This document shows, in pieces, positions 29,201-37,149 of a stretch of 64,000 nucleotides of DNA. A program made the translations under genes and the position numbers. The stretch is taken from assembly GCA_965644315.1 (NCBI GenBank), contig CBFFRQ010000029.1, positions 1-64,000 on the forward strand, written 5' to 3'. The notes under the pieces were generated by a model. It was given only the letters and a program-made list of their open reading frames with translations, had not been told where the DNA came from and ran no database searches. Each line of letters begins with the position of its first letter. Position 1 is the first letter of the stretch. Source of the stretch: Caecitellus pseudoparvulus (lineage: Eukaryota > Bigyra: Bicosoecida).

Positions 29201-32200
29201 GCGTCTCGATGCAGGTGGCCTGGGTGATGGGGTCTGAGTTCTTGATGAGGGCGATGACCAGCAGCGCCGGCACGACGCCCGCCTCCACCATCTCGTCCTC
29301 CGCGTTCTCCACGCGGGACAGGTTGTACAGCAGGCCCACCGCCTCCCGCCGCACACTGCCCATGCTGGAGCCGCACAGGTCCACCGCCACCGGCACCGCG
29401 TGCGCGTTGTACACCATGCGGGTGCTGACGGACATGTCCTCCGACAGGGAGCGCAGGGCAGCCGTCACGCGGTGCCGGATGGGGTCGCCATCACGGGTGA
29501 AGGTGCACAGAGCCACGAGGGCCTCCATGACGCCCAGCCCCACCAGGCGCGCGCTGTCGGCGGTGTCTGTGGCCATGGCTGACAGCGCGATGGCGCACTG
29601 GTTGCGCAGCACTGTCGCCGTGCGCCCCAGCATGTCCACCTGCGCAGAGCTGTGCTCAGACACCTGTGCCACCAGCTCAGCGTCTGACCCTGCGGGAGGC
29701 GCAGGCTTTGCCGCCGGCTTGGTCACGGCACCCGGCGTCGTCGGCACCAGGGACCCACCCCGGGACTCTGGTCGCACAGAGGGCACGTCACTGGGGGTGC
29801 GCCGGCGCGTGACGGGGGAGGCGGGGGGGGCGCCGGGGTCCATGAAGCTGCTGGAGGGAGCCAGTCCGCCACTGCCCCTTGCTGAGCGCAGGGAGGCGCT
29901 GGGGGACTCCACGCCGCCAATGGCGGCGAGGTCCACCTCCACCGTGTTCACAGTGACGGTGGGCCCCTTCAGCTCCGAGGCGGCCACCTGCACGTTGCGG
30001 ATAGCCATGTCAGCCATGCGGGTGGCGGCGCCCAGGCGCTCCCCCACCACGCGCTCCACGTCGTGCACGGACTGCGCGTAGGCCACCACCAACATGCTGC
30101 GCATGGGGGAGGTGGCGATGGGGATGAGCAGGGCCAGCAGGCCCTCGTGCACCATGATCTCCCGCGCGGCGCTGGAGGACAGGGACAGGTTGGCGATGAC
30201 GCCGATGGCGTCTGCGAGGCAGGCCAGCGGCGCGCCACAGGTGGGGTACGCCAGCGCCGCAGTGCTGCGCCCGATGGACGTGGGGGACCCCGGCGCCTTG
30301 CGTTCGTCCTGCGCCTCCCCGCTGAAGGCCAGGTCGCGGTCGTCGCCCTCCTCGCCCTCCTTGGCCTCCGTCGTGCCAGACATGTTGAAGGCGGCGATGT
30401 CCACGGCGGGCGCCTCCGTACCCTGTAGCGCCATGGTCACTGGCACTGCCAGCGCCTTGTTCGGGTCCCGCACAGACACGGTGGGCTGCGCCTGCCCCCG
30501 AGCAGACGTCAGGATGGGCGGCTTGTGCAGCTTGAAAGGCGCGTCAGCCTGGAGTGGCGCGAAGCGGGGGGGCCCCGGCTGCAGCAGGCTGCGGAGCAGG
30601 GGCAGCAGCCCCTCGCACCGCAGGACCGGCTCCTCCCACCCCACACCAGTGGTCAGGTTGCGCAGGGTGGCCAGGGCGAAGCTGAGCACCACTGCCGGCT
30701 CTGGGCAAGCCAGGGGCGCCTCGGTGCCATCCACCAACACCCACTGCTTCTTGTTCACCGTGTCAATGTCTGCCTCCAGGGCGGAGTCCCGAGCTGCCAG
30801 CAGGTCCCGGGCCGTGCGGGGGGTCATGTCGGCGGTGTCCGCCTCCCGTGCACCCGCGATGCCGCCGCCGAACGTCGCCGCGCCGCCGATGCGCACACGC
30901 AGGTCCCCCGCCCCAGCCACCTTGCCTTCCTCCCCTGTGCTGTCCTCAGGCACGTCGATGGCGATAGGCGTGGGCACGGCGTTGGCGGCAGCGACGGCAG
31001 ACGCCCGCACAGCAGCCGCGTCGAAGGCGCTCTGCTCCTGCGCCGCGCTGTGCAGGCGGCCCTGCGCCTCCGTGGCCAGGTGCAAGACGTTGCGGAACAC
31101 AGTGAGCCCCGACTCGTCTTCCGCCCGCCCCGTGGCCTGGAAGGTGTACCCCACGGCGCTGTGGTCGGGGACGAAGGCGTCCACATCCGCCTGCGTCAGG
31201 CCCATGGCGCGCCCACGCAGCGTGCGGTGGCAGGACATGTTGAACAGCGCCTGCGTGACGAGGGGGCGTTCTGCCAGCAGCGGCGCGTCCGGTGGCCCCG
31301 CCACCATGCGCCCTGCCAGCTGCGCCAGAGACACCACCGCACCGCCCTGCAGCAGGTGCTCCCCCGCTGCCTCGGACTTGAAGGCGTTCACGATGGCTGT
31401 CAGCGCCACCTTGCGGGTGGGCCCGTCGTCGCTCTGGCACAGGACGGCCAGAGCTGTCGCGACGCCGTGCTGGGACAGCATGAGCCCAGCCCGCTCCGCG
31501 CGCCAGGTCACTCGGGCCAGCGCCATGGCCACCTTGCGGCGCAGGAGCGTGGCGGCAAGCAGGGACAGGCCCCTGTCGGCGGGGACGATGGACCCCGCCG
31601 CCTTGGGTCCACGTGCGCCGGGGGAGCCTGCCACGGGGGACCCTGACCGCCCGTCGCCTGTGGCTGTGAGCATGCTCACCACGCGTGCACTGGTGACGAG
31701 GGCGACCCCAGCGCTGTACTCCATGTCAAAGGCGGCCGCGGGGGGGGCCTCTGCGCTGTCGGGTGCGGCAGTGGGCACACCGGGGTGGGAGGGGGCCTCT
31801 GCGGCGCCAGAGGGGGGGCGCGTGTCCTGACTCCCCCCAGAGCCCTTGCCCAGCCGGCCACGAGCTGCAGACACCTGCAGCATGGTGCTGCGGCGAGCAG
31901 CCTCCGAGGCGGCCTGGGGTGTGAGGGGCACCCCCACCTGGGGCTTGGCGTGCAGGTCCTCCAGGGGCAAGTGTTCCGGCATGTGGATGAGGGCGACACG
32001 CGCCAGGGCAGCTGCGGCGCCACAGTGTGCCAGGTACACCTCTGCCGTCGGCGCGGCAGCCATGCGGGCCAGGGCCAGGGCCGACCGGCGCAGGGCGAAG
32101 GTGTTCAGGAGGCTCACCTGGTTGCCTGCAGCTTGGGCGGCATCGTGGGCGTCAGCCGTCGCGTGCACGACGCTGCGCAGGAGCGGCACGAGGCACTCCT

Positions 32201-34097
32201 CCGCGGCGCGCCGGATGTAGGAGCGGGAGCGCGTCATGTTGTACAGGACATGGGCGCCCAGCGCACAGCGCTGCTCGTGGGTGAACCAGTCCCACATCTC
32301 AGACAGGTGCTCCAGGACGCCACCCCCCAGCAGCGCCTCCGTGCCCTGCCAGCAGCCGGAGATGTTGCACAGCGCCTTGACGCCGACTGCGAGGGAGAAG
32401 GCATCCACCAGGGCCAGGCGAGCCCCTTGCACGGTGTCCCGGGCACCGCCAGCGGAGGGTGGGCTGGGCCCCGCCACGAGGGCGGCGAGCTCCTCGGGCA
32501 CGGAGGACTGCACCAGCCCTGCCTTGACGTGCGTCTTGATGACGGGGGCCATGAGCTCGCAGACGGCCTTGACGCCGCCACTGGCCACCAGCACGCGGCG
32601 GTAGGCGCGGTGGCAGGTGAAGTTGAACAGGGACGTGAGGATGAGCAGCTTGGCCTCGGCGTCGTCACCCAGGTTCAGACTGAGCCCCTTGCCCACGTCG
32701 CACAGTGCAGCGACCACCGCCGCCACCTCGTTCAGCTCGCCCTGGCTGGGACGCTCAGCACCGACACTGGCGGCGGCAGCTGCCACGCGCCGGGCATGGG
32801 AGCCACCCTTGCGCTTGGGGACGTGGGGCGGCGGCGGGATGCGCTCCTGGTACAAGGAGAAGCGTGGGTCCCCTGACGTGATGGCGGAGAGGTTGGCCAG
32901 GGCCGTGACGCAGGTGAGGCGGGAGGGCGCCCCGAGGGGACTCTCCGCCAGCACCCGCAGCAGCGCCGGCATGGCGCCCTCAGCCAAGATGGCCCGTCGG
33001 GCAGCGGGTTTGCGCCCAGACATGTCGCGCAGTGCAAGGGCGCACTGCTGGCGCAGGGAGGTCTTGCGGGCGTCGGCGGCGCCGCCTTCCCCGCCCTCCT
33101 CCCCTGCCTGTCCTTCCGCCCCCGGCGCCGCCTGGTCCACCTTGCGTTCGCCAGTGGCCCGCCGAGCAGAGAGGGCCGCGGCCACTCCGGGGGAGCGCAT
33201 GCCCCCCACGGAGGACAGGACGTCCAGGACAGAGGACCCCAGGAGGGCGCTGTCCTCCGCGTCATCCGCCTCCTCTGCTGCGGCCGCCGCAGCCGCCAAG
33301 CGTGCAGCCCGGGAGGAGGGGCGCCCCGACGCCCACGAGTGCAGGGTGGAGGTGGACGCCTCCGGGGGTGGCGCCGGGCGCAGGTCCCCCGAGGAGGAGG
33401 ACGTGGGCGCCGGCGCAGTGCCTGCCGCCAGGACTGCAGGGGACGGTGCCCGCAGGTCTGCCAGCAGGCTGTGCAGGGCACCCTCCTCCTCCAGGGCGCC
33501 GTGACCCTCCTCCGCATCCTCGAACAGGCTGCCGCCCCGCTGGGGGGAGGCCTGCGCCAGGTGGTCGGGGCGGCCCTGGTCCCGGTAGCTCGCGAGCTTG
33601 CCCCGGGTTCCTGAGGAGGCGAGGGGGTCTGACCCCACCATGGTGGGGTCGTTCCTGTGCCGCCGTGACAGGTACACGAGGGAGGAGGAGTAGTCCCCCT
33701 TGGTGCCGAAGACGTCGCCCTGGTACGGGCTGAGCAGGTTGCTGACGTCAGAGGATGCAGAGGCATCGGTGGGGGGGGCAGTGGCCCACTCTGGCAGCGT
33801 CGTGCGCCGTGGGCTGCGGCCGCCGCTGGGCTTGCCGTCGGCACCATCGGCATGGGCGCTGGCGCCGCCCTTCTTGAAACGGTACCGGCGCCGGCTCTGC
33901 GCTTCGGCGGCCAGCACCCGTGCCAGCTTTTCGATCTTGTTGTACTGCCTCCAGAACCCTGGCTCCTTGTGCAGGTTCCACTTGCGAGCCAGTGTCTTCA
34001 GCGCTTCGTACCGCACGGGGCCAGTTTGGGAGGGGGGCACGATGCGTTCCCGCACGAGGTGAGGGCGCAGGGACTCCAACAACTCCCGTTCTTCCAT
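23223..34097 (-). CDS. Giant armadillo-repeat protein
   Basis: An intronless ORF gives 3,624 aa from the Met at 34095-34097 (MEERELLESLRPHL); the frame is open 30 codons further. The N-terminal 100 residues are a helical basic domain (WNLHKEPGFWRQYNKIEKLA). Many armadillo/HEAT-type units follow, such as CALGAHVLYNMTRSRSYIRR, EAVGLLYNLSRVENAEDEMV with EAGVVPALLVIALIKNSD, TQATCIETLHNLMASPMVRL, AITLYRLAHDVDAQGLLVRE and TALHYLSLMAGSAPALVSEG. They alternate with long acidic or Ser/Ala-rich inserts, including an Asp/Glu tract near 27030-27100. The C-terminal 1,000 residues are mostly low complexity and end basic. Armadillo superhelices are protein-binding scaffolds; no enzyme domain is seen. Cytoplasmic, cytoskeletal or flagellar scaffolding is possible but unproven. 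No signal peptide is present. Confidence 0.85.
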   Translation of the reverse strand: MEERELLESLRPHLVRERIVPPSQTGPVRYEALKTLARKWNLHKEPGFWRQYNKIEKLARVLAAEAQSRRRYRFKKGGASAHADGADGKPSGGRSPRRTTLPEWATAPPTDASASSDVSNLLSPYQGDVFGTKGDYSSSLVYLSRRHRNDPTMVGSDPLASSGTRGKLASYRDQGRPDHLAQASPQRGGSLFEDAEEGHGALEEEGALHSLLADLRAPSPAVLAAGTAPAPTSSSSGDLRPAPPPEASTSTLHSWASGRPSSRAARLAAAAAAAEEADDAEDSALLGSSVLDVLSSVGGMRSPGVAAALSARRATGERKVDQAAPGAEGQAGEEGGEGGAADARKTSLRQQCALALRDMSGRKPAARRAILAEGAMPALLRVLAESPLGAPSRLTCVTALANLSAITSGDPRFSLYQERIPPPPHVPKRKGGSHARRVAAAAASVGAERPSQGELNEVAAVVAALCDVGKGLSLNLGDDAEAKLLILTSLFNFTCHRAYRRVLVASGGVKAVCELMAPVIKTHVKAGLVQSSVPEELAALVAGPSPPSAGGARDTVQGARLALVDAFSLAVGVKALCNISGCWQGTEALLGGGVLEHLSEMWDWFTHEQRCALGAHVLYNMTRSRSYIRRAAEECLVPLLRSVVHATADAHDAAQAAGNQVSLLNTFALRRSALALARMAAAPTAEVYLAHCGAAAALARVALIHMPEHLPLEDLHAKPQVGVPLTPQAASEAARRSTMLQVSAARGRLGKGSGGSQDTRPPSGAAEAPSHPGVPTAAPDSAEAPPAAAFDMEYSAGVALVTSARVVSMLTATGDGRSGSPVAGSPGARGPKAAGSIVPADRGLSLLAATLLRRKVAMALARVTWRAERAGLMLSQHGVATALAVLCQSDDGPTRKVALTAIVNAFKSEAAGEHLLQGGAVVSLAQLAGRMVAGPPDAPLLAERPLVTQALFNMSCHRTLRGRAMGLTQADVDAFVPDHSAVGYTFQATGRAEDESGLTVFRNVLHLATEAQGRLHSAAQEQSAFDAAAVRASAVAAANAVPTPIAIDVPEDSTGEEGKVAGAGDLRVRIGGAATFGGGIAGAREADTADMTPRTARDLLAARDSALEADIDTVNKKQWVLVDGTEAPLACPEPAVVLSFALATLRNLTTGVGWEEPVLRCEGLLPLLRSLLQPGPPRFAPLQADAPFKLHKPPILTSARGQAQPTVSVRDPNKALAVPVTMALQGTEAPAVDIAAFNMSGTTEAKEGEEGDDRDLAFSGEAQDERKAPGSPTSIGRSTAALAYPTCGAPLACLADAIGVIANLSLSSSAAREIMVHEGLLALLIPIATSPMRSMLVVAYAQSVHDVERVVGERLGAATRMADMAIRNVQVAASELKGPTVTVNTVEVDLAAIGGVESPSASLRSARGSGGLAPSSSFMDPGAPPASPVTRRRTPSDVPSVRPESRGGSLVPTTPGAVTKPAAKPAPPAGSDAELVAQVSEHSSAQVDMLGRTATVLRNQCAIALSAMATDTADSARLVGLGVMEALVALCTFTRDGDPIRHRVTAALRSLSEDMSVSTRMVYNAHAVPVAVDLCGSSMGSVRREAVGLLYNLSRVENAEDEMVEAGVVPALLVIALIKNSDPITQATCIETLHNLMASPMVRLAVLHQGVIWALQKLSLSPDVRTQRACAITLYRLAHDVDAQGLLVREGGLRSVISVLTQGSEADPAARAAGTARLGQGGADSESTILAPSGSMLSTLIAMQGMDAASRAGLEVDSTWQPHAMLFSDPSHAGVDGTSVVGQRLLAPPVGADIPSILRSQAPTADELLVKGELVPGAPSSASGGITLGGTNPSLMGHATDPVVGAFFAGVLAAVSREKGSEERLVAEGAVEALVLLASRAVAPSEAEGDDTAPSADTAKAVSDRRSLLLSCAAGLYNISCAPSEGLRQRVVAGGAPGVFVRLASSDDHAMPVRRQSAAGLINLLWGSVGRRSMSHAVVKAGGVKAFTALAVDGSDSDAFACVTALHYLSLMAGSAPALVSEGAVEACIALVARAASTAAKDASNGTSPGAIMALDVGQAAITTVVNLCASAGGDTREVLLSTELGEAAVACGLTAPPSLPVGSAPLMALLVAAASSCMQYIHRLSASPDVKAHAPLRFMVPPLLAAAAKSVGLALPDASGEVSAGLSSLETAVLLLDGILAVVVRCALPTPDDDMRGPAGEPVPMDVAQYAVSAASDAAHALVLSGVLPLLRGVLHLPAEHVPPATITRAAMALRALSIHDVLHAATAEMEAEAHRARAAKESLLSPLVSLVQRLTYRLGGLADDEEYAIAAAAAALGQSVPAPTGGKAAGGKLAEEEDEEEEEDSEDDYGQDEMEGSESKDADAPTPSRTDSFEDDAGGIEGALARDEAATEAKAASRAAAAATASASDGASAADKDGSAAGEEEAEDPETAAVMEDAARAVTVWEAWLAGETLSHAARVLCSMATHQVTRPALILAGAAPALIAVSDMAGVDPRLRHACLRGLCELAIARDDSVEDTTGKDITAQALAASAADQPELRKQLSTMVSQQADASLSAAVLAAGQEGEAMLSAGPLGGGRRSSGGSGESAGVAGAAAAATDSSSADVVESGAVSALVAVMGGGRGDAELMEDALDVEEAEMVDVAVGLPRPVNALVKDVPIASLGAREMHRPLGVPTEHLPSLLPMAGDAPERSRGKRKYFTLGAWLGVPLPALPTPETSEAEPKHGQAAPPAPPQPVTKATVPAPPGGSLVLDAETRVSYLPHPSALRRMAQWVSGVREAVLAEEAAAAHGDSFVPPGASEAAQGAAASADTAPDADDAAMVVGLTGQAEEEAEPGPPLLFGAVGFMRYPAFYSPSALEAHILHVKESSARKTSSLGGSGHLLGDHAFQVEEASLLAASATPLGYAVTPEALDALLVAVPDQLLHTLAPPDPNHTASVDISVLSTAGSESALPAAGASPASPASSAGKPDALRSEAPPSSVHHSEAATKKRRAARRASTGYKLNNIFHHNAAARSQVDFDISAYGASRGPLWPKLAPEDVSAADLPDERIIIVGGGDLGTSPAGLLSPGSVPASGRPSTANSIAAMAGAAHEPVSARRGKRHRSASYLSSAVAAVLLRTAVEEGREVSYHRGRAAAVAVALGSSPEAVAEEQRSGRNLSDFTSRIVGHSGGESAYALGSNSAAAAAQAIAMDVVPDGVGLDDTDYTPERRAEQTDDDFSAWVDGWGRKVFGATMDEGDEAAECNTSAEEERLAEQARLDAELGSKHGSRRSANASSWFGSSANMAAASGTSASMASAAGSDIVSGPLSNMAVSERPAHVWPGSLKWETAFLLPMEPELVRRIGVPPASPEHLEPLKALLQGDLLQQAAAHARARLEAAMAHQEAGRLTQTSSGHLVAASELEAGAPRAFDSLTGQIPPMQAVAQGVSASAAASALVTVGVAHVLVAAVLPATGIAFTEMETSAVHGRGGKTPSGRSSRAGSRSGGGNPGSSFELPPSPGTEQAPVPLDGAGAEGGAAVAQVPVRRPQPSKAAQQAQAVPTSPARKPTAPAGGPPPFSSPPAGTGGSARGLVRSGRTVKRAVTKSSSARSVPQPHAATHETVSSAMRRLEGADRKARAAAASHK

Positions 34098-34731
34098 GCT
34101 TGAGAGCAACTGCGGGTGGGCAGCGCGTGGGGTGCAGGCAAACTCACCCTCCGTCGAACTGCGGCGCGGCCGCACAGCGACACACAACGCGATCTCTCGC
34201 CGACACGCACCTGCTCCATCTGCACAGTGGCCTGCGAGCGGCGGTTGGCTGCCAGGGTCAAGGCAGCATTGCTGAGGTGCTGGGTGGAAGAAGACCTGCG
34301 CAGTGAGACCGGAGCAACCAGTGAGTCCCCTGTCGGCCAGGGTGGGCGCGAAAACGCCCTGCTTACGTCTCTAGCGTCCGTGCTGCCACCGACTCCACGG
34401 CCCGAGGTCGCCGTGACTGCTGCCTGTGCAGACTTGCTGCCATGATGGCCGGCTCAGGTGCTGGCGCCTGCTGGGCCTGACGGCTTCAGGCTGCGAGGGG
34501 GGTCAGGTGCTGAGCACGGAGCGGACACACAGCCACCAAGCTTGGGCGGTGCCGCACGTGCACGCTGTGGTGGTCCTGCCGAAACAGGGGCGCACGCAGC
34601 ACATGCTGAGTGATGCATGCATGTGGTAGTGACGTGGTTTTGAGTGTGGCGGGGACACGAGTGCTCGCGTCGGGTGCGCTGCTCGCACGGCCCGACATCG
34701 TGTTGCCACTGCACGGGGCGACATGCATTGC
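34098..34731. other. Intergenic between armadillo gene start and E2 gene stop (634 bp)
   Basis: This holds the presumed promoter and 5' UTR of the armadillo gene and the 3' UTR of the E2 gene, both on the minus strand. The palindrome ATGCATGCAT lies at 34613-34622. No ORF with a recognisable domain and no RNA gene was found. Confidence 0.45.
34613..34622. promoter_or_regulatory. ATGCATGCAT palindrome, intergenic
   Basis: The 10-mer is identical to that at 6508-6517. It lies about 515 bp upstream of the armadillo gene's start and 110 bp upstream (plus-strand sense) of the E2 gene's stop. Function is unknown. Confidence 0.25.
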
Positions 34732-35636
<905 letters not shown>

Positions 35637-36657
35637 GGCTCAGGCGGCTGTGTGTGTGTGGGAGGCTGCGGCGCTGCTGGGGCAGCTGCCTGACAAGAGC
35701 TTGCTGGAACGACTCCAGGCAGGCGGGGGCTCGTGAGGGGCACGAGGAAGTGCGTCGGCAGGTGGGTCGTGCAGGGGAATGATAGTGAGTGGGGGGGCTG
35801 AAAGGCGCCCTGCGTTGTGGAGGTGGAGGAACCCCCCTCGACAAGCGCTGCCCGCGCTGTCGCCCGCCTCCGCTCTTCGCCGTGTCCCTCGCGCTCAGCC
35901 CCTCGGCTGTCGCTGCCGCCTCCTGGCACCCCAACAGGACGACTCGGAGGGTGCTCTGCTGCGGAGAGCGCTGGCGCAGCGCTGCTGTGCGCCCCCAGGT
36001 GGGGGTTGGGTTGACGCGGATTCCCCCGTCCGCGCACTGCCGCCGATATGCGTTGCATGCCAGCGGGCTCTGGGGCGACCCACGGCCAGGAGCGCGCACC
36101 CACGCTTCTCTGTACTTCACTCAAGGGCCAGGCGTCGCCCTGCTTGCAGATGGGGGGCGGAGGGCTCACTTTGAGGTGCAGCTGCTGCCCCTCGTGAGGC
36201 GACGGCGGGAAACGCAGGATCGGCCAAGTGCCCTGCCTTCCCCGACCCCCGTGGGCACGAGGGCGCGTGCTGAATGACACGGCATGCCACAGTTTGCCCC
36301 GTGCTGCCAGCGACACCCTTGCATCGCGCCACCCATCCGCCATGTGGGTGCTCAGCGACTGGCTGCAGCTCGCGCTGCTTCCTGCGGGGGTAGCACGGCC
36401 ACCTGCGTTCAAGGCGACCCCATTCCTGTCGGGCGGGTCTCCCAAAACACCCCAACTTCACCCCTTCTGCACTGTGGACATGCAGCACACTGCTTCTATC
36501 GGCAGCCCGCTGCTGTCCACGCGACCTTGCAGGGCGTGGTGCGGAACTTGACGCTGCCCACCCGGACGGCGCAGCCACTGCCACGCTGCCCCAGACTTCC
36601 CGTTGAGCGCTGCTTGCTGCCCTTCGGGATTCCATCCACAAGCTGCTGCAACCAGCC
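35637..36657. other. Long divergent intergenic region (1,021 bp)
   Basis: This lies between the divergent E2 and DAD1 genes and is the largest gap in the window. Several overlapping ORFs of 120-270 codons cross it on both strands, but none has a domain, and open frames are expected by chance at this G+C content. No tRNA, snRNA or repeat was recognised. It probably holds two promoters and possibly 5'-UTR introns. Confidence 0.4.
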
Positions 36658-37056
36658 ATGGATGTCTACCTCAAGAACGCGAAGCAGGGCTGGGCGGAGT
36701 ACCTGAAAACCACTCCTGCACAGGTCCGCCTGTTGGATGCATTTCTGCTCTTTGCGCTGACGACTGCCGCAGTGCTGGTAGTGTACATGTCCCTCGTGGG
36801 GACATTCCCCTTCAACTCTTTCCTGTCCGCGCTTGCAGCGTGCGCGGGCGTCTTCGTGCTCACTGGTGCGTGGCGCTTGGCCGCCTTGCCAGCTGGCGCA
36901 GCGCTGCACACCCGCCTCCTCCCCTGCACAGTGGGCCTGCGCATGCAAGTGACGGACCCTGGCAAGTTCGGCGGCCGATCACAGCAGGCGGCCTTCGCTG
37001 ACTATGTCTTGTGCAACATCGTGCTGTTCCTGGTGACGCTGAACTTCATTGGGTAG
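36658..37056 (+). CDS. DAD1: DAD1/OST2 subunit of oligosaccharyltransferase
   Basis: Exons 36658-36865 and 36932-37056 (66-nt intron, GTGCGT...CACAG) give 110 aa. The protein is a small subunit of the ER oligosaccharyltransferase that N-glycosylates nascent secretory proteins. Visible features are a cytosolic N-helix (YLKNAKQGWAEYLKTTPAQV), membrane segments LLDAFLLFALTTAAVLVVYM and FPFNSFLSALAACAGVFVLT, the conserved FNSFLS stretch, and after the splice VGLRMQVTD followed by the last helix FADYVLCNIVLFLVTLNFIG, which ends at the C-terminus as in all DAD1 proteins. The unspliced frame is also open but inserts 22 foreign residues before VGLRMQ, so splicing is needed to match the family. Confidence 0.95.
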   Translation: MDVYLKNAKQGWAEYLKTTPAQVRLLDAFLLFALTTAAVLVVYMSLVGTFPFNSFLSALAACAGVFVLTGAWRLAALPAGAALHTRLLPCTVGLRMQVTDPGKFGGRSQQAAFADYVLCNIVLFLVTLNFIG

Positions 37057-37149
37057 GCGGCGGCGGCGGCGGCGGGGGCGCTGCCCCCCATCCCCACAAT
37101 GCACACAGCTTTGCCACAGCCTTGCCAGCCCACGGCTGCAGCCAGGGCC
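37057..37149. repeat. Convergent 3' gap with GCG repeat after DAD1 stop
   Basis: The 93-bp gap between convergent genes begins with about six GCG/CGG triplets (37057-37076) directly after the DAD1 TAG. It must hold both 3' UTRs. No AATAAA signal is present. Confidence 0.5.
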
